Below the pieces are notes generated by a model. It was not told where the DNA came from. It saw nothing but the letters and a program-made list of their open reading frames with translations, and did no database searches. Positions 1 through 7,034 of a stretch of 7,034 nt of DNA are shown here, piece by piece. Both the position numbers and the translations under genes were made by a program. How positions within the stretch are numbered: position 1 is the stretch's first letter; each line of letters starts with the position of its first letter. The stretch comes from Frankiales bacterium. Its GTDB lineage: Bacteria > Actinomycetota > Actinomycetes > JAFAQI01. Location: NCBI GenBank assembly GCA_019246495.1, contig JAFAQI010000238.1, forward strand, positions 1 to 7,034. Direction: 5' to 3'.

Positions 1-696
1 GTCGTAGGTGTCGACGAGCAACGTCGTGTCGGCGCCGAGCGCGTCGACCTGTGCGGCGAACGCCGTCGGCTCGTCGTCGTAGAGCAGGGTGAACGCGTGC
101 GCCGAGGTGCCGGTCGTCGGGACTCCCCAGCGACTGCCGGCCGCGAGGTTGGACGTTGCTGCGAACCCGGCGAGGTAGGCCGCGCGTGCCGACGCGACCG
201 CCGCCTCCTCGTGCGTCCGTCGCGATCCCATCTCGATGCACGGCCGATCGCCCGCTGCGCAGACCATCCGCGCGGCCGCCGTCGCCACTGCGCTGTCGTG
301 GTTGAGCACGGACAGCACGAGCGTCTCCAGCACGACGCACTCGGCGAACGAACCCTCGACGACGAGCACGGGCGAGCCGGGAAAGTAGGCCTCGCCCTCG
401 GCGTAGGCATCGATCGAACCGCTGAAGCGGTACGCCGACAGCCACGCACAGGTCGTCTCGTCCACGACACCGGTCGCGCGCAGGAAGTCGAGGCTGTCCG
501 GGTCGAACGACAGGTCCGGCAGAGCGGCCAGCAACCGGCCGAGACCGGCGACGACGCCGTAACGCCGTCGTCCCGGAAGCGATCGCGCGAACACCTCGAA
601 CACGCACCGCCGGTCCGCCGCGCCGCTGCGCAGCGCCGCCTGCACCATCGTCAGTTCGTAGTGGTCGGTGTGCAGCGCGACCGGCAACACGTTCAT
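1..696 (-). CDS. pncB: Nicotinate phosphoribosyltransferase, N-terminal 232 residues (truncated by window edge)
   Basis: Makes nicotinate mononucleotide from nicotinate and PRPP with ATP use, in the cytoplasm (Preiss-Handler NAD salvage). Read on the minus strand from ATG at 696, the frame is open to base 1. Family hallmarks by eye: TDHYELTM at residues 10-17 in the substrate-binding N-terminus, EMGSRRTHE at 155-163, the stretch AAYLAGFAATSNLAAG just after it, GTSAHAF at 196-202, and TTLLVDTYD at 224-232 where the window ends. H200 in GTSAHAF appears to be the histidine that is phosphorylated in this family. The family is usually about 430 residues, so roughly the first half is here. The ATG overlaps the TGA of the upstream transporter gene (shared ATGA, 693-696), which argues for this start and for translational coupling; only a weak GGTG precedes it. 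The family assignment is firm; regulation is not visible. Confidence 0.95.
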   Translation of the reverse strand, partial: MNVLPVALHTDHYELTMVQAALRSGAADRRCVFEVFARSLPGRRRYGVVAGLGRLLAALPDLSFDPDSLDFLRATGVVDETTCAWLSAYRFSGSIDAYAEGEAYFPGSPVLVVEGSFAECVVLETLVLSVLNHDSAVATAAARMVCAAGDRPCIEMGSRRTHEEAAVASARAAYLAGFAATSNLAAGSRWGVPTTGTSAHAFTLLYDDEPTAFAAQVDALGADTTLLVDTYD

Positions 697-1700
697 CGGC
701 ACCGGGCGGGCTCGGCGGCCGATGGCAAGGTCGTGTCCGGGTCATTTTCGTCCGCGGCGGCGTCCGCCTGTCCGGGCTGTGGCGCGCTGGCCGGTCGGCT
801 CACCATCAGCCCCACACCCGCGATGATCGTCGCCGTCGCGACGGCGGTGCGCACGGTCGGATGCTCGTGCAGCACGAGTGCGCCGAGCACGACTGCGACG
901 AGTGGGTTGACGTAGGCATACGTCGTGACGAGGGATAGCCGGGCGTTGTGCAGCAGCCAGACATACGCGGTGTAGGCGAGCATCGACCCCGCGACCACGA
1001 GGTAGCCGCTCGCCACCCACGTCTGCGCTGGCACCGCGGCGAGATGCACGTCGCGAACCTCACCCGTCGCGATGCCGACCAGGAAACATCCGATGCCGCC
1101 GCACAACATCTCCATGCCCGTCATCACCAACGGACGGCGCACGGTCGGCGCGGTGCGCGACCAGACGGAGCCGGCCGCCCACGACAGCGCGGCACCGACC
1201 GCGGTGAGGACACCGGTGACGTCGGCCTTGCCTCCGCCGGTGCCGACGACCAGCGCCGCGACTCCGGCGAAACCCAGCACGAGCCCCGCAGCGTGCCGCC
1301 GGCTCACCGGCTCCTGTCCCCATGCCGCGCCGAGCAGCGCCGCCCAGATCGGCACGGTCGCGATGACGACCGCTGCGAGTCCGCTGGCCACTCGTTGCTC
1401 GGCGATCGAGACCAACCCGTTGCCGCCCAGCAGCAACGCGAGCCCGATGACCGCAGCGGCCGCCCACTGACGGCGACCGAGTGGATCGGGCCGGCCGTCC
1501 GCCGCGGGTCGCCGGACCGTAAACGCCAGCATCAGCGCGCCGGCGAGAGTGAACCGTGCACCGGCGAGCAGCAACGGCGGCAGACCCGTCCCGGACGACG
1601 GATGCACGCCGACCCGGATCGCGAGATAGGTAGACCCCCACACGATGTAGACCACCCACAACGCGAGCCACACGCGCGTCCCGGGGCGGTGCAGGGGCAT
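693..1700 (-). CDS. EamA/DMT-family membrane transporter (10 predicted TM segments), substrate unknown
   Basis: Integral inner-membrane permease of the drug/metabolite transporter superfamily, 335 residues. Ten hydrophobic segments can be picked out, arranged as the usual two five-helix EamA repeats: the first begins with [15 protein letters not shown] (about residues 15-29), and the second contains [17 protein letters not shown] near the C-terminus, a typical second-repeat signature. A hydrophilic tail of about 35 residues rich in A, D, E and P follows TM10. The frame stays open far upstream to 1976, but the transmembrane protein starts at MPLHRPG (ATG at 1700); upstream residues are antisense to clpS and not membrane-like. 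An in-frame GTG at 1709 is a less likely start. A TAGTGT hexamer 7 nt upstream suggests a leaderless mRNA. It overlaps pncB by 4 nt, so the two are co-expressed; a role in pyridine or vitamin transport is only an inference from that. Substrates in this family cannot be read from sequence. Confidence 0.9.
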   Translation of the reverse strand: MPLHRPGTRVWLALWVVYIVWGSTYLAIRVGVHPSSGTGLPPLLLAGARFTLAGALMLAFTVRRPAADGRPDPLGRRQWAAAAVIGLALLLGGNGLVSIAEQRVASGLAAVVIATVPIWAALLGAAWGQEPVSRRHAAGLVLGFAGVAALVVGTGGGKADVTGVLTAVGAALSWAAGSVWSRTAPTVRRPLVMTGMEMLCGGIGCFLVGIATGEVRDVHLAAVPAQTWVASGYLVVAGSMLAYTAYVWLLHNARLSLVTTYAYVNPLVAVVLGALVLHEHPTVRTAVATATIIAGVGLMVSRPASAPQPGQADAAADENDPDTTLPSAAEPARCR

Positions 1701-1707
1701 GCTCGCC

Positions 1708-1713
1708 ACACTA
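1708..1713 (-). promoter_or_regulatory. Candidate -10 element for leaderless EamA gene
   Basis: On the minus strand TAGTGT (fits TANNNT) lies 7 nt before the ATG at 1700, so transcription would begin at or next to the A of the start codon. No Shine-Dalgarno is present. A -35 is weak at best (GGCTTG at 1735-1730, 16 nt spacing). Confidence 0.45.
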
Positions 1714-1766
1714 ACGAGGGTTTCCGGCGCAAGCCTCGCGGTTTTCCGTCGCTGCATTCCATGCGC

Positions 1767-1772
1767 GACCAT
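1767..1772 (+). promoter_or_regulatory. Weak candidate -10 for clpS (divergent promoter region)
   Basis: GACCAT lies 6 nt before the ATG at 1779, the same geometry as GACAAT before cysO. It matches TATAAT at only three positions, and no convincing -35 is seen. With the EamA promoter on the other strand it would make 1701-1778 a compact divergent promoter region. Confidence 0.25.
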
Positions 1773-1778
1773 GGCGGG

Positions 1779-2078
1779 ATGGGAGACGCAGCCGCCCCCA
1801 CCATCGAACGGCTCGACCGCCCGGCCGAGTCGGACGACACGCGTCCCGAACGCCAGTGGGTGACGATCGTGTGGAACGACCCGGTCAACCTGATGAGCTA
1901 CGTCACGCACGTTTTCCAGAAGCTGTTCGGCTACAGCAAGGACAAGGCAACCGAGCTGATGCTCGACGTACATCACAAGGGCCGGGCCGTCGTGTCAGCA
2001 GGGTCGCGGGAACAGATGGAGCACGACGTCGCGCGGCTGCACGCGGCGGGTCTCTGGGCCACGCTGCAGCAGGACTGA
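1779..2078 (+). CDS. clpS: ATP-dependent Clp protease adaptor ClpS
   Basis: Small cytoplasmic adaptor that binds proteins with destabilising N-terminal residues and hands them to the ClpC/ClpA unfoldase for degradation by ClpP. The 99-residue product has a flexible N-terminus (1-26) followed by the ClpS fold: [16 protein letters not shown] (27-42), VFQKLFGY (45-52), [16 protein letters not shown] (57-72) and ERM-like helix to LWATLQ at the end. Residues N33, D34, M39 and H65 line up by eye with E. coli N34, D35, M40 and H66 of the N-degron pocket, so binding of bulky hydrophobic N-termini is expected. Start chosen at ATG 1779; an in-frame ATG at 1761 would add six residues (MRDHGG) and cannot be excluded. 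Neither has a good Shine-Dalgarno. The next gene begins 3 nt after the stop, so the pair forms an operon. Diverges from the EamA-pncB unit, as pncB and clpS do in mycobacteria. Confidence 0.95.
   Translation: MGDAAAPTIERLDRPAESDDTRPERQWVTIVWNDPVNLMSYVTHVFQKLFGYSKDKATELMLDVHHKGRAVVSAGSREQMEHDVARLHAAGLWATLQQD
2071..2074 (+). promoter_or_regulatory. Ribosome binding site of the DUF2017 gene
   Basis: AGGA inside the last codons of clpS, 7 nt before the ATG at 2082. It supports that start and ties translation of the two genes together. Confidence 0.5.
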
Positions 2079-2081
2079 CGG

Positions 2082-2642
2082 ATGGACGTACGCCGTGAAG
2101 CACCGGGCCTTGTCGTCTCACTCGTCGCCGAGGAGGCGGCGATCGTCGGCGTCCTCGCTGCGCAGGTGGCGGCGATGCTTGCGGAGGACAACGCCGCAGC
2201 CGACCCCGATGCTGCTGATCCGCTCGTGTCGCTCACCGGTCTCGACGACTCGGCTCCCGCAGAACGACCGTCGGATCCGGCACTTCAACGGCTGCTGCCC
2301 GACGCCTACTCCGACGACGCCGAGGCGGCAGGTGAGTTCCGCCGGCTCACCGACGGCGAGCTCCGCCGCGAGAAGGTCGACGCTCTGACGCTGCTGGTCG
2401 ACGCATGCGCCGACCCGACGGACGGCAGCGTGCGCGTCGGCCTCGACGACGCCGTCGCGGAGCGGTGGCTCCAGGCGATCAACGACGTGCGGCTGGTCCT
2501 CGGCGTACGGCTCGACGTCACCGAGGACATGAGCGAGCGCTGGAGCAACCTCGACCCGGCCGACCCACAGCTGCCACTGCTCCTCGGTTACGACCTGCTC
2601 TCGCTGCTCCAGCAGGAGATCATCGAAGCGCTCGACGGCTGA
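2082..2642 (+). CDS. DUF2017 family protein
   Basis: Protein of unknown function, 186 residues, from an actinobacterial family habitually encoded right after clpS (Rv1332 in M. tuberculosis). No signal peptide or membrane segment; it is acidic and mainly helical in character, so cytoplasmic. Recognisable blocks are DPALQRLLPDAY (65-76), followed by DDAEAAGEFRRLTDGELRREK, then WLQAINDVRLVLGVRLDV (129-146) with VTED after it, and a C-terminal helix YDLLSLLQQEIIEALDG. No catalytic motif is apparent and no DNA-binding domain is obvious, although some family members carry a vague regulatory label. The 3-nt gap to clpS and the RBS embedded in clpS indicate one transcript, and conserved pairing suggests a job linked to ClpS or the Clp protease; this is inference. 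The family call rests on remembered motifs and gene order. Confidence 0.85.
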   Translation: MDVRREAPGLVVSLVAEEAAIVGVLAAQVAAMLAEDNAAADPDAADPLVSLTGLDDSAPAERPSDPALQRLLPDAYSDDAEAAGEFRRLTDGELRREKVDALTLLVDACADPTDGSVRVGLDDAVAERWLQAINDVRLVLGVRLDVTEDMSERWSNLDPADPQLPLLLGYDLLSLLQQEIIEALDG

Positions 2643-2672
2643 ACCTCCCTGGCGTGACCGCCTCGCCGTCCC

Positions 2673-2678
2673 TACGCT
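2673..2678 (+). promoter_or_regulatory. Candidate -10 element for leaderless exported-protein gene
   Basis: TACGCT (fits TANNNT) ends 6 nt before the GTG start at 2685; no Shine-Dalgarno intervenes. A weak -35 (CTGGCG, 2649-2654) sits 18 nt upstream. It implies separate transcription from clpS-DUF2017 despite the short 42-nt gap. Confidence 0.4.
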
Positions 2679-2684
2679 TTTCCA

Positions 2685-3164
2685 GTGAAGCTTCGCCCAG
2701 CCCTTATCGCCGTGCTGCTGGTCTCGGCAGCGGTCGCGCCACTCGCATCAGCGGACACCGCCGCGCCGCGGCCCTGCGCCGTCGTCTACGCCGCTTCGGG
2801 GTCGGTGCACGCCGGCGTGACGACTGCGCTGCAGGTCACCTGCGACGCCGACCACACGTCGGCGGTCACCGGCGCGATCCATGTCGCCGGCAGCGCCACC
2901 CGCAACTGCTCCGGCCGTGGCGCAAGCGCCCTGACCCTCGCCTGCCATGTCGGGGGCGCGAAGAAGGGCCACGTCTACGCCGTGCGCTTCGAGTTCACCG
3001 CCCTCGGCAACTACGCCGTCTGCGCGGATGACGGCGCCTGCGACGCCACGGCCAACCAGGACCCGCACTGCACAGCGTCGACGCTCGCCGACCAGCAGCA
3101 GAAGGCCGGTCGCAACGAGCTGCTGCACTGCGTCTACGCCTTGCCGGTCGCCGTCACGGGCTGA
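2685..3164 (+). CDS. Exported small cysteine-rich protein of unknown function
   Basis: I do not recognise this 159-residue protein. It begins with a clear Sec-type signal peptide: K2/R4, a hydrophobic core over about 6-20, and an A-x-A site around ASA (21-23), giving a mature protein of about 136 residues starting near D24. There is no lipobox cysteine and no C-terminal membrane anchor, so a secreted or wall-zone location is likely. The mature part holds exactly eight cysteines (31, 53, 75, 87, 113, 119, 129, 149), an even number suited to four disulfides in an oxidising compartment, and is otherwise Ala/Thr/Val rich, resembling a small beta-sandwich in texture. The start is GTG, chosen because the signal peptide begins there and a -10-like hexamer lies 6 nt before it. 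In M. tuberculosis the slot between the DUF2017 gene and mec is held by Rv1333, which this is not. No function is proposed. Confidence 0.8.
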   Translation: MKLRPALIAVLLVSAAVAPLASADTAAPRPCAVVYAASGSVHAGVTTALQVTCDADHTSAVTGAIHVAGSATRNCSGRGASALTLACHVGGAKKGHVYAVRFEFTALGNYAVCADDGACDATANQDPHCTASTLADQQQKAGRNELLHCVYALPVAVTG

Positions 3165-3173
3165 CCCTTTTCG

Positions 3174-3179
3174 TAGTCT
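3174..3179 (+). promoter_or_regulatory. Candidate -10 element for leaderless mec
   Basis: TAGTCT (fits TANNNT) lies 7 nt before the GTG at 3187, in the 22-nt gap after the preceding stop. No Shine-Dalgarno and no convincing -35 are visible. Confidence 0.45.
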
Positions 3180-3186
3180 CGTCGGC

Positions 3187-3591
3187 GTGCTGGAGCTGCG
3201 CCGCGACCTCTACGACGCGATCGTCGCGCACGCCCGCCGGGACCACCCGGACGAGGCGTGCGGAGTCATCGCCGGGCCGGCCGGGTCGGACCGGCCGGAG
3301 CGGTTCATCGCGATGGACAACGCCGAGCGATCGCCGACGTTCTACCGGTTCGACGCAATGGAGCAGTTCCGGGTCTGGAAGGAGATGGACGAGCGGGACG
3401 AAGAGCCGGTCGTCATCTACCACTCGCACACGGCGACCGAGGCCTACCCGTCGCGCACCGACATCTCCCTCGCCAGCGAGCCGGGCGCGCACTACGTGCT
3501 CGTGTCGACGCGCGACCCCGACACCGTCGAGCTGCGGTCCTTCCGCATCGTCGACGGCGAGGTGACCGAGGAGCCGGTCACCGTCAGCTGA
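3187..3591 (+). CDS. mec: CysO-cysteine metallopeptidase Mec (JAMM/Mov34 family)
   Basis: Zinc peptidase that, in M. tuberculosis (Rv1334), cuts cysteine from the C-terminus of the CysO-Cys adduct, the last step of carrier-protein-dependent cysteine synthesis in the cytoplasm. The 134-residue protein has the complete JAMM motif: catalytic E23 in DEACGVIAG, then H79-S-H81, seven residues, S89 and D92 (HSHTATEAYPSRTD). Other conserved blocks are NAERSPTFYRFD (45-56) and HYVLVSTRDPDTVELRSFRIVDG near the end. Start is GTG at 3187: translation from VLELRRDLY aligns with remembered mycobacterial Mec, and a -10-like TAGTCT lies just upstream; the open frame further upstream overlaps the previous gene and is a shadow. 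A hairpin and a separate promoter lie between it and cysO. Because CysO here has residues after its Gly-Gly, Mec may also trim that tail, an inferred second role. Confidence 0.95.
   Translation: MLELRRDLYDAIVAHARRDHPDEACGVIAGPAGSDRPERFIAMDNAERSPTFYRFDAMEQFRVWKEMDERDEEPVVIYHSHTATEAYPSRTDISLASEPGAHYVLVSTRDPDTVELRSFRIVDGEVTEEPVTVS
3277..3298 (+). repeat. Perfect 8-bp inverted/direct repeat inside mec
   Basis: CCGGCCGG at 3277-3284 recurs at 3291-3298 with the 6-nt spacer GTCGGA. Each copy is itself palindromic, so the pair can form an 8-bp, all-GC hairpin in DNA or mec mRNA. It encodes the GPAGSDRPE loop, and could simply reflect GC-rich codon choice. Confidence 0.5.
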
Positions 3592-3592
3592 C

Positions 3593-3634
3593 GCTTCGCC
3601 TCGCGCGGCCGGACAGCGCCGAGGCGGGGGAAGC
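3593..3634 (+). terminator. Hairpin between mec and cysO, possible terminator or attenuator
   Basis: Directly after the mec stop, GCTTC (3593-3597) pairs with GAAGC (3630-3634), and GCCTCG (3598-3603) with CGAGGC (3620-3625), leaving a 4-G bulge and a loop of 16 nt. There is no U-tract, so it would have to be of the tail-less kind proposed for actinobacteria, or serve as an mRNA processing or stabilising element. Confidence 0.35.
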
Positions 3635-3662
3635 ATGACGCCGGCCCGCGTGTTGCGACAAT
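3635..3662 (+). promoter_or_regulatory. Promoter for leaderless cysO-cysM
   Basis: ATGACG (3635-3640, four matches to TTGACA) and GACAAT (3657-3662, four matches to TATAAT) are 16 nt apart. Transcription about 6 nt downstream would begin at the ATG of cysO (3669), giving a leaderless mRNA. This is the best-formed of the leaderless-type promoters in the window and lies just after the hairpin that follows mec. Confidence 0.5.
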
Positions 3663-3668
3663 GTGACC

Positions 3669-4941
<1,273 letters not shown>

Positions 4942-4973
4942 CCGCCCCGCGACATCTCGAATTGGTCAACTTC

Positions 4974-5002
4974 CTGTCACCGGCCCGCATACGCCGTACG
5001 TT
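4974..5002 (+). promoter_or_regulatory. Candidate sigma-70-type promoter for the Asp-box propeller gene
   Basis: CTGTCA (4974-4979, four matches to TTGACA) and TACGTT (4997-5002, fits TANNNT) are 17 nt apart. Transcription near 5009 would give a 5' untranslated region of about 64 nt. It lies in the 131-nt gap after cysM, where no clear terminator is seen. Confidence 0.45.
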
Positions 5003-5019
5003 CCAGGGTTGAGCGGCGA

Positions 5020-5068
5020 GTGCACGGACGGCTCCCCGCGCGGACCGTCGCCGATGACAGAGGTGCAC
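5020..5068 (+). promoter_or_regulatory. Possible 5'-UTR fold covering the ribosome binding site
   Basis: GTGCAC at 5020-5025 can pair with the self-complementary GTGCAC at 5063-5068, which overlaps the Shine-Dalgarno; inside, GACGG (5027-5031) can pair with CCGTC (5045-5049). The pairing could mask the ribosome binding site. Short stems like these are common at high GC, so this is tentative. Confidence 0.2.
5059..5065 (+). promoter_or_regulatory. Shine-Dalgarno of the propeller gene
   Basis: AGAGGTG, 7 nt before ATG 5073. It is the strongest ribosome binding site in the window and fixes that start; most other genes here lack one. Confidence 0.7.
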
Positions 5069-5072
5069 CCTC

Positions 5073-7034
5073 ATGCGCTCAGCCCGCAGCATTCGTCTGG
5101 CATGCCTGGCCACCGTCACCGGTCTCGGCATCCCGCTCGCGGTCACCCTCACGCCCGGCGCCACGCTTCCGGCAGCCGGAGCGAACCTGCACCCGATCAA
5201 CCTGGCGCACAACGCCGCCAACATCCGGCGGGTCATGGCGCAGGCGGAGAAGCAGGGCTACCAGGCACGCCGCGCCGCCTACTTCGACCGGCGGCACGTC
5301 GCCGGCACCCGCCCGATCACGGTGCGCACCGCCGCCCGGCTTCGGGCCTCGGCCGCGACGCACGGGGCGCAGCTGCACCGCTCGACCGTCATCGCCACGA
5401 CCAACGAGCCGCGTCCGGCGGTGCAGCACGCGGCCGGCCTCACCTGGCAGCCGCTGCCCGAGACCGACACGCTCGAGATAGGTCGCACGTCCTCGAACTT
5501 CGAGGAGGTCTCCGGCCGGATCAGCGCGCTCGCGGTGGACTCGACCGGCCGGATCTTCGCCGGCGCCGCGCAGGGCGGTGTCTGGCGGATGAACCCCCAA
5601 AGCGGCGCCTGGAGGCCGCTCACCGACGACCTGAGCACGCTCGCCGTCGGCGCGCTCGCCATCGCGCCGTCGAACGAAAGCGTCATGTACCTCGGCTCGG
5701 GTGAGGGCGACCTCTCCGGCGACTCCTACTACGGCGATGGCATCTACCGCTCCGACGACGGCGGAACGACGTGGAAGCACGTGGCGAAGGGCGCACCGTT
5801 CGTCGGCGCGTCGGTCGCGAAGATGGCGGTCGACCCGGCGAACAGCAGGGTCGTCTACGCCGCGACGACCGGCGGCGTCGGTGGCGACAAGTTCGTGCGT
5901 TCGCCGTTCCAGAAGCTCTGGGGCGTCTACCGCTCCGCGGACGGCGGCAAGACCTGGCGCGCCCTGCGTACGACGACGAACCACCTCGGTGCCGACGAGC
6001 TCGTCCTCGACCCGAACGATGCCGGCATCATCTACTCGACGTTCGGCGGCGAGGGCATCTTCCGCGGGACGCTCTCCTCCACCGGCACGACCGCGCGCTG
6101 GCAGAAGATCATGACTGGCCTGCCGAACGGCGTCTGGGATGCCGGTGACACGCGGTTCGCCCTGAGCGCGGTCGCGGACAGTCATGGCGGAACCCGGCTC
6201 TACACCGGCTTCGACTGGATCGACACCGAGGGCAACCACCACAACTCGAGGCTGTTCCGCTCCGACGACGCGGGCGCGACCTGGACCCGGCTGCCGACCG
6301 GCGGCCCGGAGACCAACGTCGACTCGGTGCTGAACTACTGCGACATCCAATGCACGTACGACAACGTCGTCCTCGCCGACCCGACCAACCCGGACACCGT
6401 CTATGTCCTGGGTGAGTACAACTACCCGCTCGGCTGCGGCGGCGTCTACCGCTCGGACGACGGCGGCCTCACCTGGAAGAACCTCGGCTTCGACCTGCAC
6501 CCTGACTTCCACGCCATCGCGCTGCAGCCCGGGCACACCCAGCACGTCGTCATCGGCAACGACGGCGGCGTCTGGGACTCCGCCGTCCAGGGCGGCCGCC
6601 AGGGCGCCGGGACGACGCTGGCGGACGCGAACTGGACTGACCGCAACTCGGGCCTGCAGACGACGCAGTTCGAGAGCATCGCCTACAGCCCCAACCCGCC
6701 GTCAGCCCCGCTGACGGGTCCCGTGTTCTGGGGTGGCAACCAGGACAACGGCACCCAGGTCGGTCCGCTGCCGTTCCAGTCCGGCCCGGCCTGGGTCGAC
6801 CTCGGACTCGGTGACGGCGGCCAGGTCCTCGTCGACCCCAACAAGCCGAACTACGTCTTCGGCACCCACTACGGCATCGACCTCTACCGCTTCGACGACG
6901 GTGGTGTGACCGCCGACGGTGGCCTCGACATCGCCGGGTTCACCCCGATCACCGACGGCATCGACCTCAACGACCCGTCGGAGTTCTACCTCCCGTGGAT
7001 CCAGAACCGGATCACCTCCAACCAGCTGTTCATG
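5073..7034 (+). CDS. Exported Asp-box (BNR/sortilin-like) beta-propeller protein, first 654 residues (runs off the window)
   Basis: Large secreted protein, open from ATG 5073 to the right edge. Residues 1 to about 36 form a signal peptide (R3, R6, R8, then a hydrophobic core, with a likely cut near PAAGA). A non-propeller segment of about 90 residues follows, helical and Arg/Ala rich. The propeller opens with SGRISALAVDSTGRIFAGAA and GGVWR, a pattern typical of large bacterial BNR-repeat proteins. Four Asp-boxes (SxDxGxxW) are seen: S227-W234, S288-W295, S397-W404 and S461-W468, each after Y/F-R at a blade hairpin. Asp-boxes occur in sialidases, xyloglucanases and sortilin-type proteins; I see no catalytic residues that decide between hydrolase and binding roles, so no enzyme activity is assigned. 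C-terminal domains lie outside the window. It has its own promoter and a strong Shine-Dalgarno and no evident link to cysteine synthesis. Cysteines at NYCDIQC and LGCGG could form disulfides. Confidence 0.88.
   Translation, partial: MRSARSIRLACLATVTGLGIPLAVTLTPGATLPAAGANLHPINLAHNAANIRRVMAQAEKQGYQARRAAYFDRRHVAGTRPITVRTAARLRASAATHGAQLHRSTVIATTNEPRPAVQHAAGLTWQPLPETDTLEIGRTSSNFEEVSGRISALAVDSTGRIFAGAAQGGVWRMNPQSGAWRPLTDDLSTLAVGALAIAPSNESVMYLGSGEGDLSGDSYYGDGIYRSDDGGTTWKHVAKGAPFVGASVAKMAVDPANSRVVYAATTGGVGGDKFVRSPFQKLWGVYRSADGGKTWRALRTTTNHLGADELVLDPNDAGIIYSTFGGEGIFRGTLSSTGTTARWQKIMTGLPNGVWDAGDTRFALSAVADSHGGTRLYTGFDWIDTEGNHHNSRLFRSDDAGATWTRLPTGGPETNVDSVLNYCDIQCTYDNVVLADPTNPDTVYVLGEYNYPLGCGGVYRSDDGGLTWKNLGFDLHPDFHAIALQPGHTQHVVIGNDGGVWDSAVQGGRQGAGTTLADANWTDRNSGLQTTQFESIAYSPNPPSAPLTGPVFWGGNQDNGTQVGPLPFQSGPAWVDLGLGDGGQVLVDPNKPNYVFGTHYGIDLYRFDDGGVTADGGLDIAGFTPITDGIDLNDPSEFYLPWIQNRITSNQLFM

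Noticed and set aside
97..915. Plus-strand open frame of 272 residues
   Set aside because: Antisense to pncB and the end of the transporter gene, Arg-rich low-complexity translation; the minus strand encodes recognisable conserved proteins there.
1701..1976. N-terminal extension of the EamA frame to 1976
   Set aside because: The added 92 residues lie antisense to clpS, are not membrane-like, and a -10-like element sits just before ATG 1700.
3153..3171. Small inverted repeat GTCA/TGAC followed by CCCTTTT at the end of the cysteine-rich gene, as a terminator
   Set aside because: A 4-bp stem is too weak to support an intrinsic terminator call, and the T-run overlaps the region just upstream of the mec promoter.
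4942..4973. Terminator after cysM
   Set aside because: No inverted repeat of useful length or T-tract is seen between the cysM stop and the next promoter.
5079..6545. Long minus-strand open frame (488 residues) opposite the propeller gene
   Set aside because: It is antisense to a well-supported exported propeller protein; its translation is a low-complexity mix of V, R, G, A and D typical of GC-rich shadows, with no motif or ribosome binding site.

Overview
The window looks like chromosomal core sequence from a high-GC actinobacterium. The GC content is high, all seven visible stop codons are TGA, and several genes appear to be leaderless: a -10-like hexamer lies 6-7 nt before the start codon with no Shine-Dalgarno. 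The gene order pncB / clpS - DUF2017 gene - (one gene) - mec - cysO - cysM matches, from memory, the Mycobacterium tuberculosis Rv1330c-Rv1336 neighbourhood. I cannot name the genus.

Layout. Minus strand, 1-1700: an EamA/DMT-family membrane transporter (1700 to 693) whose stop overlaps, as ATGA, the start of a nicotinate phosphoribosyltransferase gene (pncB, NAD salvage) that runs off the left edge. A short divergent promoter region (1701-1778) separates this from the plus-strand block. Plus strand, 1779-2642: clpS (N-degron adaptor of the Clp protease) and, 3 nt later, a DUF2017 gene of unknown function. 2685-3164: a small exported protein with eight cysteines that I do not recognise; it sits where M. 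tuberculosis has Rv1333. 3187-4941: mec (JAMM metallopeptidase), cysO (MoaD/ThiS-like sulfur carrier) and cysM (O-phosphoserine-dependent cysteine synthase), together the carrier-protein route to cysteine. 5073 to the right edge: the first 654 codons of a large exported Asp-box (BNR) beta-propeller protein with its own promoter and Shine-Dalgarno.

How they work together: in the M. tuberculosis pathway CysO is activated and thiocarboxylated at its C-terminal Gly-Gly, CysM joins it to aminoacrylate formed from O-phosphoserine, and Mec releases cysteine from the CysO-Cys adduct. All key residues of Mec and CysM are present here. The most notable anomaly is that CysO does not end in Gly-Gly but carries nine extra residues after it, so it should need proteolytic maturation before use; the neighbouring JAMM peptidase is the obvious candidate. 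No stretch over 300 nt is without a gene; the largest gap is about 130 nt (4942-5072). No RNA genes, mobile elements or CRISPR arrays were seen.
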